Source of the DNA: Calditrichia bacterium | GTDB lineage: Bacteria > Calditrichota > Calditrichia > RBG-13-44-9 > J075 | NCBI GenBank assembly: GCA_020635015.1 | Contig: JACKAP010000011.1 | Coordinates: 1-64,000, forward strand | Length of the DNA stretch: 64,000 bases | Reading direction: 5' to 3' | Notes under the pieces: model-generated | The model's database searches: none | What the model was told of the DNA's origin: nothing | Seen by the model: the letters and a program-made list of their open reading frames with translations, nothing else | Position numbers and translations under genes: made by a program | In this document: positions 10,613 to 20,364 of the stretch, one piece after another | Numbering within the stretch: the first letter of the stretch is position 1 | Layout of the letters: the number at the start of each line of letters is the position of its first letter

Positions 10613-11059
10613 TCACTCCACCGCAAACCCTTTCCGGGTCCAGTCCAGCATCCCTCCCTGCATATTCACCAGGTTCTGGAAGCCCTGCTGCTGGAGGTAG
10701 CGCATCGCCTGGCCGCTGCGGTTGCCGCTGCGGCAGACCAGGATGATTTTCTGGTCGCGATATGAGGCCAGGGTGGGTGCCCATGTTTGGATTTCCTGGA
10801 GGGGCTTTAACTGCGCGCCGGGCATGTGGCCGCCGGGAGCGTTGTATTCCACCGGAGTACGCACGTCGATGATCAACACTTCCGGATTATCTTGAATCAT
10901 CTGGTGCACCTCGGTAGCGGAGAGGTCGCGCACAACGGCTTTTACGCTGTCGGCCGCGGCGGTATCCGCCGGCGCTTCGGTGGCGCAGGCACTAAGGGTG
11001 ACCAGGGGGAGTAAGACGGCCATTAATCGGCAAAATGCTTTTCGACTGCTCGGTATCAT
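10613..11059 (-). CDS. Rhodanese-domain lipoprotein
   Basis: A 148-aa protein with a signal peptide ending in a lipobox (TLSAC, Cys25), so probably a periplasmic lipoprotein. A single rhodanese domain covers ~45-148. The active-site loop is VCRSGNRS with the catalytic Cys, preceded by IIDVRTPVEY. Such proteins move sulfane sulfur or handle thiols; the partner is unknown. Length is normal for one domain. It has no close operon partner. Confidence 0.9.
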   Translation of the reverse strand: MIPSSRKAFCRLMAVLLPLVTLSACATEAPADTAAADSVKAVVRDLSATEVHQMIQDNPEVLIIDVRTPVEYNAPGGHMPGAQLKPLQEIQTWAPTLASYRDQKIILVCRSGNRSGQAMRYLQQQGFQNLVNMQGGMLDWTRKGFAVE

Positions 11060-11387
11060 ATATACACCTTTGTTTTCAGGTTTAACTTTTGAATTTCAGT
11101 CTTTTGATGTTTGTTGCGGGCGGGAGGTTACAAAGGATGAAGGATAAAGGATGAAGGATGAAGGATGAAGGATGAAGGATGAAGGATAAAGGATGAAGGA
11201 TGAAGGATGAAGGATGAAGGATGAAGGATGAAGGATGAAGGATGAAGGATGAAGGATGAAGGATGAAGGAGTATTGATGGGGAGGACGTGAAGGGAAGAA
11301 ATTACGGTCAAATGGCTGATTATCGCGAAAATGTAGTGTTTTGTTTTATCCTTTATCCTTTATCCTTCATCCTTTTCATATCCTTTA
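11060..11387. repeat. AAGGATG heptamer array and its inverted partner
   Basis: 11133-11270 is about 20 tandem 7-bp units, mostly GGATGAA with some GGATAAA. After a ~75-bp gap, 11346-11388 carries the complement (TTATCCT/TCATCCT). The two could form a long stem. ORFs read through the array are artefacts. Nothing else is seen in this 328-bp spacer. Confidence 0.85.
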
Positions 11388-12974
11388 TCAATCACTCCGC
11401 TGCGGATTGTTCCAATAAAACTGGGTGATACCCGCATCGCTGACGATCCAGATATAGTCCCCGTCGAGCAGCAGCCGGCGGCAGTTGTTGCTCAGCAGGC
11501 CGTCGGAGGTGTCGAACAGACGCCAGTAGCGGCGCTCCTTGTCAAATTTCAGCAGGCCGTCCGGGGTGGCAACCCACACCGCGGCGCTGTTGACCTGGAT
11601 GTCGCGATAAGGCGGGCGGATCTCGAAGCCGATTTGGGGGAAGCTCTCCCATTCGCCGCTGCGCCGGTCCAGGCGCATGATTCCGCTACTGCTGGCGAAC
11701 CATATCTCATCGCCGTAAGTACCGACAGCAGTGATTTCCAGATCGCTGATCGCCGCCCGCGCCGGCACCAGTTGCCATTCGGCGGATTGGTCGCTGTAGC
11801 GATAGATGCCCCGGAAAGTGGCCGCCCAGAGGGTATCGCCCTGTGCCGCCAGGCGGTAGAAGGGCAGGTTGATGAAGCGGCGCTCCTTGATGCGCTCCAC
11901 CCCGCCGCTCAGCAGGCTGAGCCGGGAAATGCCCTGATCGGTGGCAGCGTAGAGGTATCTGCCCAGGATCTCCACATCGCTGACATCATTGCTGATCAGG
12001 CCTTTGTCCAGATTGTAATTCGACCAGCGGTCGTTGCCCGAGTCGTAAAGCGATACCCCGTAGTCGGTGGCAAACCATACCGAATCGCCCTGAATGACGA
12101 TATCATTGACATTGTCCGAGGGCAGCCGGCTGATGAAACGGGCCCGGAAATAATCCCATCCCGGTCCCTGGTAGGGCCAGCGGGCAATCCCGGGCAGCCC
12201 CCCGTCGCCCCGGGCGATGCCCCCGATCCAGATGTCGTCTCCCTGGTAAGCAATGGCCCGCGGTTCGATCGCCGGCAGTCCCATGCGGTAAAAATCGGCC
12301 CGCTGGGTGTAGAGCTCCGCCTCGCCGATCCCAAATCCCTTCACCGGCATCCAAAGCCGGTCGTAGCGATCGCGCAGGTAGCCATCGATCGGAAACTCCT
12401 GGAAGTCGCGATCCATCAGGATCCAGTCGGTTAAAATCGAAAAATCGCCGTTGGCGAAGATGCCCGGCAGATTGTCCAGCGCCTCGCGCCCGTAAAATTG
12501 CTCCTTACCGCCGCGCTGTTCGTTGTTGTCCGGCTCGCTCAGCCGGTAGGGCCAATAGGAGGCTTCCGACTTGCTGAGCCATTCCTCGGAAGCGAAGTTG
12601 AACACCGCCTCATCGTCCGGGGTGAAGGCCCAGAGCAGGCCGCTCTCCGGATCGTAAGCCACCTTTTCCACCCGGTTGTCCGGCAGGCCGTTGCTGGTGG
12701 TGTAAGGGTAATCCCAGTAATTGTCGTAGATGTGATAGCGCCAGATCCCCCCGTCGAGGGTGGCAAAATACAGGTATTTGGGTCCGGCGGCGATGTTGCC
12801 GAACTCCCGCGCCCCGAGGTAGCTGATCCAGTCGTCCAGCGCATATTGCATCCGCCGCTGCTGCTCGGAACCGAAACTGCCGTGCCGCACATACTGGGCG
12901 GAGAGCAACAGCGGCAGGAGAATGAAAAGCAGCAATGCCCATCCGGCGGGTCGAAAAGAAGGTCGAATATGCAT
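11388..12974 (-). CDS. Secreted two-component-regulator-type beta-propeller protein
   Basis: I start at ATG 12974 (AGGAA 6 nt upstream), which leaves a clean signal peptide (WALLLFILLPLLLSAQ). The 528-aa mature region is made of repeated blades of the form 'W.AT..GI.R...' and 'LPDNRVEKVAYDPESGLLWAF' (Reg_prop-like), for example around VWFATDYGVSLYDSG and YLYAATDQGISRLS. These are normally the sensor part of hybrid two-component proteins; here there is no kinase or HTH part. It is probably a periplasmic or surface protein of unknown ligand. Confidence 0.75.
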   Translation of the reverse strand: MHIRPSFRPAGWALLLFILLPLLLSAQYVRHGSFGSEQQRRMQYALDDWISYLGAREFGNIAAGPKYLYFATLDGGIWRYHIYDNYWDYPYTTSNGLPDNRVEKVAYDPESGLLWAFTPDDEAVFNFASEEWLSKSEASYWPYRLSEPDNNEQRGGKEQFYGREALDNLPGIFANGDFSILTDWILMDRDFQEFPIDGYLRDRYDRLWMPVKGFGIGEAELYTQRADFYRMGLPAIEPRAIAYQGDDIWIGGIARGDGGLPGIARWPYQGPGWDYFRARFISRLPSDNVNDIVIQGDSVWFATDYGVSLYDSGNDRWSNYNLDKGLISNDVSDVEILGRYLYAATDQGISRLSLLSGGVERIKERRFINLPFYRLAAQGDTLWAATFRGIYRYSDQSAEWQLVPARAAISDLEITAVGTYGDEIWFASSSGIMRLDRRSGEWESFPQIGFEIRPPYRDIQVNSAAVWVATPDGLLKFDKERRYWRLFDTSDGLLSNNCRRLLLDGDYIWIVSDAGITQFYWNNPQRSD

Positions 12975-13055
12975 CAAAATTCCTGTTCGTAGATCATGAT
13001 CGAAAACTGATTTGTCCACGGATTACACGGATTAACACTGATGATAACGAATAAA

Positions 13056-14354
13056 TCAACAAATGACACAGCCACCGTTCCCCGCACTGGCGCTGTCCAC
13101 CAGGTAGCGGATTTTGTCGCGGTTGACTGCGGTGCTTTTGAAGGTCAGGATGATCTCGTGCTCGGTATATTTTTGCTGCAGCACCACCGCCATGCCGTAG
13201 ATCTGGTTGACCAGCCCGGCATGCGTCAGGGGGATCTTGACGGTGGTCTTGACGAAATTTTTCTCCATGAAGCGCACCAGTTCCTGCTTGAGCTTTTCGG
13301 TGCGGATCTGGCGGGTGGCGCTGATGAATACCGCCTGGGGATATTGGCGCTTGAGGGAGGGCAGCATGGTCTTTTCTTTCAGGCGATCGATCTTGTTGAA
13401 GACCATCAGCACCGGCTTTTGGGCGGCGCCAATCTCCTTCAACACCTCGTTGACCACCTGGATCTGCTCGTGAAACGCCGGATGGCTGACATCGACCACG
13501 TGCAGCAGCAGATCGGCTTCCACCGCCTCGTCGAGGGTGCTCTTGAATGATTCCACCAGTTGATGGGGCAGCTTGCGGATGAACCCGACCGTATCACTGA
13601 GCAGGATGGTGTGGGTGCTGTCCAGCGGCACCTGGCGCACGGTGGGGTCCAGGGTGGCGAAGAGCTGGTCTTCCACCAGCACTTCCGCCCCGGAAAAGAG
13701 ATTCATGATGGTCGATTTTCCCACGTTGGTGTAGCCGATCAGCGAGGCGCGGAAGCTCTCCTGACGGCCCTTGCGGCGGGTCTGGCGCTGCAGGTCGATC
13801 CTGGCCAGCTCCCGGCGCAGGGTTTCGATGCGGGTGCGGATCAGGCGGCGGTCGGTTTCCAACTGGGTTTCCCCGGGGCCCTTGGTGCCGATGCCCCCCA
13901 CCTGCCGGGAGAGGTGAGTCCACTGCCGGGTAAGGCGGGGGAGCAGGTGCTGCAGCTGGGCCAGCTCTACCTGGGTCTTGGCGGTGCGGGTGCGGGCGTG
14001 CTTGGCAAAGATATCCAGGATCAGGGTGCTGCGGTCGATGATTTTGGCTTTGATGGCTTTTTCCAGATTGCGGATCTGCGCCGGGGTGAGGTCTTCGTCG
14101 AAGATCACCGCTTTCGCCTGGTAGGCATTGACCATCTGCTGCAGCTCTTCTACCTTGCCGCTGCCGATGAAGGTGGCGGGATCCAGCCGCTGCCGGTCCT
14201 GCACCAGCTGATCGACCACCTCTACCCCGGCAGTGGCAGCCAGTTGCTGCAACTCGCTAAGATATTCATCCACCTCCCAGCGCCGGTCCTTCGGCAATAC
14301 CACTCCGACTAAAATGGCCTTTTCTACTTCTACTGCAACTTCATGAATATTCAA
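13056..14354 (-). CDS. hflX: GTPase HflX
   Basis: This 432-aa ribosome-associated GTPase has the HflX N-terminal domain, a coiled linker with GGIGTKGPGETQLETDRR (~150-167), the P-loop ASLIGYTNVGKST (~203), switch II DTVGFIRKLPHQLVESF and NKID. HflX splits stalled 70S ribosomes (family knowledge). The start is TTG (14352-14354) with GGAGG 6 nt upstream; the next in-frame ATG has no such site. The protein ends in NGGCVIC, an unusual Cys pair. Confidence 0.93.
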   Translation of the reverse strand: MNIHEVAVEVEKAILVGVVLPKDRRWEVDEYLSELQQLAATAGVEVVDQLVQDRQRLDPATFIGSGKVEELQQMVNAYQAKAVIFDEDLTPAQIRNLEKAIKAKIIDRSTLILDIFAKHARTRTAKTQVELAQLQHLLPRLTRQWTHLSRQVGGIGTKGPGETQLETDRRLIRTRIETLRRELARIDLQRQTRRKGRQESFRASLIGYTNVGKSTIMNLFSGAEVLVEDQLFATLDPTVRQVPLDSTHTILLSDTVGFIRKLPHQLVESFKSTLDEAVEADLLLHVVDVSHPAFHEQIQVVNEVLKEIGAAQKPVLMVFNKIDRLKEKTMLPSLKRQYPQAVFISATRQIRTEKLKQELVRFMEKNFVKTTVKIPLTHAGLVNQIYGMAVVLQQKYTEHEIILTFKSTAVNRDKIRYLVDSASAGNGGCVIC

Positions 14355-14384
14355 ATATATCCTCCGAGCATGAAATGAGTTTTT

Positions 14385-14546
14385 AATTGCACGCAGATTA
14401 CGCTGATTGGACAGATTTTCACAGATACGACGGACGACATTATTTCTTTCTTCAATTTATTCAATGGTTTAGCTTGTAACAATGTAGCAATAAAGTTTCG
14501 TCTTATCTGCGAAAATCTGTCAAATCAGCGTAATCTGTGTGCAATT
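14385..14546. repeat. CAGATT-arm inverted repeat
   Basis: AATTGCACGCAGATTACGCTGATTGGACAGATTTTC at the left pairs with its near-complement at the right end (14500-14546). The AT-rich core between them is not shared with the other copies. It lies between two genes of the same strand, unlike the copies at 5404 and 47501, which separate convergent genes. Confidence 0.75.
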
Positions 14547-14557
14547 AAAATCTGCTA

Positions 14558-16667
14558 TCAATCTAACACCTGCTCCTGATATTCCTTCCGCGCGCCGGTG
14601 CGGGCGAGGAGCATTTCCACAAACAACAGTATAAACGCCGCCATCAAAAAATATTTCCACAGTTCCTTCCCAAAGCGGCTTTGCTGCACGGCCTCGCTGA
14701 TGTTGGCGGTATCGTCCAGATGACGGGCGCCGGGAAGCAATTCGTCCAGCGCCGCGCTGTCGTAGAAGCGCAATTCGGATTCTTCCTTCCAGGGATTGAC
14801 CGAGAGGATGCTCAGGGTGCGCTCGTTGTGCATCAGGCGATAGTTGCCGGGCAGTTTGGTCTCGCGGAATTCCAGGAATACATTTGATCCCCGGAAGCGC
14901 GGGGTGAGCTTGATCTCCACATCATTTTCGCCGACGACCTGAAATTGATAGGGCGCTTCCAAATTGGCAAACTGCTGCTGAAAAACCTCGCCGTTGGGGA
15001 TCTGCTGGCGGTCGAGCACCTTGCGGGTGCCGGCATAATAGATCATACGGTACACCAGCGGCACCACAAACCCTTTCACCGGGAGCTGCGACCAGGCCGG
15101 GGAGAGCGGGGCGCTCATCAAAAATGCCGTGCCCTGCTCAATAACGCTCTGGGAGAGCAGCGGGGAGCGGTCGCTGAACTGGATCAGCAGATCGGTATTC
15201 TCGGCCGGGTTGATGCGGTAGCTGGCATAAACCTCGATGGGATTGAGCTGGCGCTTCTGATCCTCGAACAGGCCTTCAAAGATCGGGTGATCCCATTGAA
15301 ATTCCTGCAGGGTGAGGAACTGGCCGGTGCTGCCGGGGGTGCCGCGCAGCGCCAGCAGGTCGCCAAAGCGCAAGGTGTTGAAAAGCTCGCGGTATTGGGG
15401 AATCACGATCTGGTCGCCGGGAATGATCAGGGCGCCGCCGCCCTGCTCGCAAAAATAACCCAGGCGCTGCACCAGGGTGGGGGGGAGCTGGTTTAAGCCT
15501 TCCAGGATCACCATGTCGTAATCCATGAAATTCCGCCCGGCCCAGTTGGCGGCTGCTTCCCCCTCGTAGCGGAAAATTCCCTGCTCCCGGGCCGGCTGGA
15601 TGATCAGCGGGATGAAACTGGCGAAAGTCTCATCGGGATAAATATGCAGCACCTTGATCTGTTCGGGAACGTAAAAGTTGAAATAGCGCCGGTTATCTTC
15701 CTGCAGCGCATCGCTCTCCGTCTCGATGCGGCCGCGGATGAAGCCGTTCTCGGTGAGGGTGAGCTGGAAAAGGGTCTCCGTCAACTGGCCCGGGGCTAAA
15801 CTGACCTTCTGCTGAGCCACCCGCTGATCATTGAGCAGCACCGAGGTGAGGGTGTTGAGATACTTGTCGGGATGATGATTGCGCAAAAACGCCTTGATGC
15901 GCAGCGGCTGGTTGATCTCGATCAGGCGGTTGACCACTTCCACGCTGTCGATGGAAATATTTTCCAGGTTCTCATGGCGCACCGGGATGGTGAACAACTT
16001 GATGTCGCGGTATTGCGGCTGCTGCAGCATGTCGCTAAATTCGCGGTTTTGCAGCGCGCTTTGCTGAAAATCCGAGATCAGGTAGATCTCCCGGCTGGCG
16101 TAGATCGACTGCTGGAGCTGCGCCAGGGCGCTGAGCAGGGCATTGTCGAGATCGCTCTTCAGATAATTCGGCTGCAGTTTTTGCAGCACCCGCTCCCACA
16201 TATCGCCCTGGAACGCTTCCTGGCGGATCAGCACTTCCTGTGGGTGGGTGGCCTGGATGACGGTGATGCGGTCGCTGGCTTGAAAGACCGGCGCCAGGGC
16301 GTTAAAAGCCTGGCGCAGCTTTTTCCAGCAAACTGCCGGTGAGGCGGGTTTCGTTCAGGGAGAGGGAGTTGTCGAGGATGATCACCGCTTCGATCGGGCT
16401 GCGTTCCGCCAGCAGTCCCCCGGCCCCGTGCTGCAGGGTGGGGCGGGCAAAGGCGGTCACCAGCAGCAGAATGATGACGGTGCGCAGCAGCAGCAGCAGC
16501 AACTGGCGAATGCGCAGGTTGCGCATCTGCTTCTTTTCCATCCGCTTGAGAAACTGGATGGTGCTGAATTCGATGCGTTTGATTTTGCGGCGGTTGAGGA
16601 GATGGATCAGCAGGGGAATGGCAGCAGCAGCCAGCGCGTAGAGAATGACAGGATTTAGAAAACTCAG
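14558..16667 (-). CDS. BatA-type membrane protein with VWA-like domain (one frameshift)
   Basis: Two frames join into one ~700-aa protein. The N-terminus is LSFLNPVILYALAAAAIPLL, followed by NRRKIKRIEFSTIQFL and a second helix (RQLLLLLLRTVIILLLVTAF), the two-anchor BatA module. A VWA-like fold starts at EAVIILDNSLSL. A C-terminal helix (YFLMAAFILLFVEMLLA) is present. The frame shifts at a 5-A run (16322-16326); removing one A restores LLEKLRQAFNALAPVF. The start appears to be CTG (16665-16667) with GAGGAG 6 nt upstream and a stop codon just before it. The function in the family is uncertain (aerotolerance-type or envelope role). Confidence 0.75.
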
Positions 16668-17119
16668 GTTGGACTCCTCTTAAATTCAGATATATTGAAA
16701 GCGGATCAATTTACGACAGAAGCAACTGTAAACGCAAGATGCAAATGATTATGGTTAATGGGTTAATGGGGTGATGGGGAACAACGGACATACATCCCAC
16801 TAATCTAAAATTTACCAATATCCATCAGCATGGAAACGTTTCCTGCCCACATCCACCGGGCGACCGGAGAAGGAATCACCGGCAATAGTTCATCTTCGGC
16901 CAGGGCGTGTTGGTATAAACGGCTGATGATCGATTGCGGTTCCCCATTTCCTGTGGTGCGGCGTTATCGATGTGTTTTCTGTTTCCTTTGCGATTTATCG
17001 AATATATATTTGTTAAAAAAAGGGAACAATTTAAGCGCTTATTCCCTAAAAGTTAAATGTATATTTGAACGCTGTGAACTCTGTGCCTCCGTGGCAAAAC
17101 GACAGTGAAAGGTCTGTAA
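16668..17119. other. Spacer with a possible minus-strand gene remnant
   Basis: No complete gene is supported. On the minus strand, about 16807-16960 reads as an open stretch of ~45 codons with protein-like composition (SIISRLYQHALAEDELLPVI) ending in TAG, preceded by an in-frame TAA and lacking a start. It may be the tail of a lost gene. A single CTGTGCCTCCGTGGCAAAAC motif of the CACAGAG repeat family lies at ~17078-17101. Confidence 0.3.
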
Positions 17120-17692
17120 ATGTGGCGGATAATGTTGTTTGCTGGATTATTACTGGGCAGCATCCTGAATGCGCAGGAGGGAACCTGGGAAAAGTATGAC
17201 ATCCAGTACCGCCTGCTGCAGACCCATTACGGCCAGTCGGCGGATGTCATCAAGATCAAGGTGCCGCCCTATCTTTCCACCAGCCAGTTGATGACGCAGT
17301 GCCGCCTGGCGCTGCAATGGCCCGGCGATCCTCTGCCGCGGAAAAAGACCACGATCTATGTCTACCGTGATGACGATCCGCTGGGCACGAAGTCCGGGGT
17401 GGGGCTGCTCTATACCCCGGGAAAAGAAATTCAGTGGGATCTGGCGGAATGGCAGCCGGACACCCTTATTTTCAGCTACGAGCCGACCCCGCTGGACCAG
17501 GTCATCTACAATACCGTGCTTGACAGCCTTTATGCCGAAGGAATGTATGCCTCGGAGCTCGAAAGCGACAATGCCCCGGTCAAAAAGCAGCTGGCGGAAG
17601 ATTTTCAACTCACCGTCCCGCAACTGGATTCGATCTACTACCGGGTCAAGTGGTGGGGCGAGTTGAAAAAAAAGGGGCGTAATCGCCCCTGA
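17120..17692 (+). CDS. Hypothetical secreted protein
   Basis: A 190-aa protein with a signal peptide (MLFAGLLLGSILNAQ) and a mature part of ~170 residues rich in aromatic and acidic residues. I do not recognise the family. AAAGG lies 7 nt before the ATG. It is the only + strand gene in this stretch and is convergent with the envelope cluster at 18.0-23.5 kb. Its last codons (KKKGRNRP) encode, on the opposite strand, a terminator hairpin, so the C-terminus may be shaped by that signal. Confidence 0.6.
   Translation: MWRIMLFAGLLLGSILNAQEGTWEKYDIQYRLLQTHYGQSADVIKIKVPPYLSTSQLMTQCRLALQWPGDPLPRKKTTIYVYRDDDPLGTKSGVGLLYTPGKEIQWDLAEWQPDTLIFSYEPTPLDQVIYNTVLDSLYAEGMYASELESDNAPVKKQLAEDFQLTVPQLDSIYYRVKWWGELKKKGRNRP
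17666..17689 (-). terminator. Intrinsic terminator inside the end of a convergent gene
   Basis: On the minus strand, GGGGCG-ATTA-CGCCCC is followed by eight T's (a run of A's at 17666-17673 on the + strand). It would stop transcripts from the 18.0-18.9 kb gene, yet lies within the last codons of the + strand gene at 17120-17692. Confidence 0.75.
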
Positions 17693-17998
17693 ATACCTTC
17701 ATTGGGCTTCGCCGTCATTGGCGCTGCGCGCGTCATTGGGCCTTCGACCGACATTGGGCTTCGCCGTCATTGGCGCTGCGCGCGTCATTGGGCCTTCGGC
17801 CGACATTGGGCTTCGCCGTCATTGGCGCTGCGCGCGTCATTGGGCCTTCGGCCGACATTGGGCTTCACCGCCATCTGATATCCAACATCCAACATCAATT
17901 CATTCCGAAATCCGCACTCCGCACTCCGCATTTGCGACGTTCCGCATTCCGCACTCCGCACTCCGCATTCGCGACGTTCCGCACTCCGAATTCCGCAA
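17693..17998. repeat. 52-bp tandem array and CCGCACT heptamers
   Basis: 17704-17859 is exactly three 52-bp units (GGGCTTCGCCGTCATTGGCG...), near-identical, with the start of a fourth. 17882-17895 holds CCAACAT units. 17912-17996 is made of degenerate CCGCACT/CCGCATT heptamers broken by TTTGCGACGTT. No gene is supported in these 306 bp. Confidence 0.85.
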
Positions 17999-18931
17999 TT
18001 ATTTAATCACGATCCCCACCCGGCATTCCTTCAGGAAGCCGTTGTTCAGATCGGCATAATAGAGCTTGGTCGCATCGCTCTCGTTGATCCAGAGATGGGC
18101 GTCGCTGACCGCGGTCTTTTCCGCCTTGATGACCATCGGGTTGGCACCGAGGCGGTCGGTGTCGGCTTTGGCGGCCTCCAGCGTGGCGTAATATCCGGCG
18201 ATGCCCCGCTCTACCGCAAAATCTCTTCCCACTTTCAGATTGCCGTATACCTGCTTGTTGTCGCTGCCGGTCAGGATCATCGGGGCAATGGAGGGGCTGA
18301 CGCTCAAATGGCGGGCATCGATGATCAGGCCGGTGTAGCCGCTGTTTTCTGCCGACTTCCCCGGCGCCTGGTAGCTGGTGATGCCGGCATCTTTTACCCC
18401 CTGGTCGATGTAGGGCATCACCGTTTCCAGCAGGCCGTTGCGGTTCTGGAACAGCATCCCGATTTTCACGGTGGCCAGCGGCGCCCCGCCCCGCCATTCC
18501 ACTTTGTCGTCCACTTCCCGGGCATATTTGACCATCGTCGCCTCGATCTTGGCGGCGATGTCCGAGTCTTTTAAAATTCCGCCCTGCACGCTGTAGACCG
18601 CTTTCACCAGCATCCCGGCCACAAAGCGCGCCGCTTCGGCGTAGGCCCGCACTGTGGCAGCCTCCTTGGCCTGGATTTCCGCCTGGGGCTGGTTGACCAC
18701 CGTGCTCATATCCACAGTGCCGGATGCTTCAAATTCCAGATATTGATTCTCGAAGTCGGCCAGCGCCCGCACCGGGCTGTTGCTCACCGTGCCCTCATAG
18801 GCGTAGCGGGTGGGCGATTCTTTTTCCTGCTTGGCCTTCTGCCACCATTCGTCTCCGGCAAATCCGGCGTGGGTCAGAAATACGATCAGGAGCATTGATA
18901 AAAACGCAGTAAATTTTGTGGCGTTTGCCAT
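17999..18931 (-). CDS. Secreted LPP20-like envelope protein
   Basis: I choose ATG 18931 (TGGAGG 7 nt upstream) over an upstream ATG lying in CATGGGG repeats. The 310-aa product has a signal peptide (FLSMLLIVFLTHAGFA). KEAATVRAYAEAARFVAGML (about 77-96) resembles the 'A...A...A...l...v.gv' helix seen in LPP20/FlgT-N-type envelope proteins. There is no lipobox Cys, so it is probably soluble in the periplasm. It is the last gene of a minus-strand envelope cluster. A terminator lies downstream at 17666-17689. Function is unknown. Confidence 0.6.
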   Translation of the reverse strand: MANATKFTAFLSMLLIVFLTHAGFAGDEWWQKAKQEKESPTRYAYEGTVSNSPVRALADFENQYLEFEASGTVDMSTVVNQPQAEIQAKEAATVRAYAEAARFVAGMLVKAVYSVQGGILKDSDIAAKIEATMVKYAREVDDKVEWRGGAPLATVKIGMLFQNRNGLLETVMPYIDQGVKDAGITSYQAPGKSAENSGYTGLIIDARHLSVSPSIAPMILTGSDNKQVYGNLKVGRDFAVERGIAGYYATLEAAKADTDRLGANPMVIKAEKTAVSDAHLWINESDATKLYYADLNNGFLKECRVGIVIK

Positions 18932-18992
18932 GAGTTCCTCCAGATTGAGTTGATGGGTAGTTGAGATTCGTTTTCGGCGCTTAGCTGTGTTG

Positions 18993-19018
18993 CATGGGGC
19001 ATGGGGCATGGGGCATGG
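18993..19018. repeat. CATGGGG heptamer array
   Basis: Three and a half CATGGGG units lie between the LPP20-like gene and the transglycosylase gene. An inverted echo (ACACCATGCCCCATGCACC) lies at ~19064-19083. Confidence 0.7.
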
Positions 19019-19115
19019 CGCCGGATGGTGCAAGCGCAGGGCCCGACACTGGCACTGTGTAATACACCATGCCCCATGCACCTTGCCCTATGCAAAATTT
19101 CCCGCATAACATCAT

Positions 19116-20232
19116 TCAGTTTGAGTGGTCCTCAAAAAATACATCAAAATATTCCAGGCGGCTGAGGATGCGCTGCAGATAGTGCTGCGTCTCTTCCGGG
19201 GTGCGCGAGGTCAGCAGGGTGTAGAGTTCGTCATAAGAGATCTTATCGCCGTCGAAGCGTTTATAGATCTTCTTGCGCACATTGTGCGGGCCCCAGTTGT
19301 AGGAGCAGATCGACAGGTCGCGGCGTTTGTCCTGATGGTTCTCGACATCCCACTCTTTGTAAAAAAGGATGTGAAAATAGGCGCATCCCATTTCAATATT
19401 GTTGGCCGGATCGTAGAGATAGTCCGGCTCGACCATCTTGTCTTGATTGAACAGGAAGCGGTAGGCATCGCGGGCGCCGTAACGGGGGATCAGCTGCATC
19501 AGCCCGTAGGCATCGGCATAGGATTTAGCCTGGGGATTGAAGGCGGATTCGGTGTAGATCAGGGCCAGCACCAGGCGGGGATTGAGACGGAAACGCTCGC
19601 AATTTTTGACCACCAGGGGCAGGAACTCCTGGGCCCGGCGCACCACGTGATTTTTTACGAAAGGCACATCTACCCGGTATTTGATTCGCCGGATCCCGTC
19701 ATTCGACATAAAGGTACCCACCGGCTTAAACTGCCCGCCCAGCTTTTGATTGAAAAAATTCCCGGCATTCTGGCTGCTCACCGGCTGGCTGCCGTCATCG
19801 TCGAAAGCAATCTGGTTTTTCAGCGGCACCTGTCCGGTGTTCGGATTGGGCGCGAACAGCTTCTGGAACTGGTTCAGCGCCTGCCGCCGGGCTTTCTGCT
19901 GAGCATCGGGATCGTCGGCCGGCTGAATAATCTGGATGCTCAGGGTGCCGTTGTCATAATCCACCCGGTTCTTACCGTCGAGGTCGTCGCTGTAATCCAC
20001 CCAGGTCTTCTTGTCGGAATCCTCAAAACTATTCCACTTGGCCTCGATCCGCGCCACCCAGGCCTTTGTATTTGGCATCCTGGCGATTGATGTAATCCTG
20101 GAAATTCTGATCCTGTTGTTCGCTCAATTCCTCGAACTTGTCATCAAGGCGTTTGAAGGGATCGTTCTCTTCCTGGCCGTAGAGTGCACCGGCATACAGG
20201 ATTAGTAGCAAGAGCAATACGAAATATCTCAT
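19116..20232 (-). CDS. MltC-like murein lytic transglycosylase (one frameshift)
   Basis: The start is ATG 20232 with AGGTGAG upstream and a signal peptide (YFVLLLLLILYAGALYG). The first frame covers an acidic N-terminal segment to residue ~58. A +1 shift near 20061-20064 (one extra base in AAAGGCC) leads into WVARIEAKWNSFEDSDKKTW and an MltC-type domain (YDNGTLSIQII), then an SLT domain with catalytic TESAFNPQAKSYADAYGLMQ. These enzymes cut glycan strands in the periplasm. Joined, it would be ~370 aa, a normal MltC length. The frameshift separates the signal peptide from the enzyme. Confidence 0.8.
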
Positions 20233-20252
20233 AGTCTCACCTACCTTCTTAA

Positions 20253-20330
20253 TTTGCCACAGAGACACAGAGTTCACAGAGAACAACATAAATTAAGTTA
20301 AGCTCGGTGCTCTCTGTGTCTCTGTGGCAA
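20253..20330. repeat. CACAGAG-arm inverted repeat
   Basis: TTGCCACAGAGACACAGAGTT at the left faces CTCTCTGTGTCTCTGTGGCAA at the right, with a ~35-bp loop. Single arms of the same motif occur near 3209, 17078, 34408 and 58211. Confidence 0.8.
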
Positions 20331-20364
20331 CAATGATACGCTGCTCATTTTGATAATATGACGC

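Noticed and set aside
11096..11311. 71-codon ORF of repeated SSFILHP
   Set aside because: It is only a reading frame through the AAGGATG heptamer array.
16322..16326. Programmed frameshifting in the BatA-like gene
   Set aside because: A +1 shift at an A5 run without a stop codon or stimulatory structure does not match known programmed sites, and similar breaks occur in six other genes.
16830..17108. 92-codon plus-strand ORF
   Set aside because: No ribosome site or family resemblance, and its end runs through a CTCTGTGCCTCCGTGG repeat arm.
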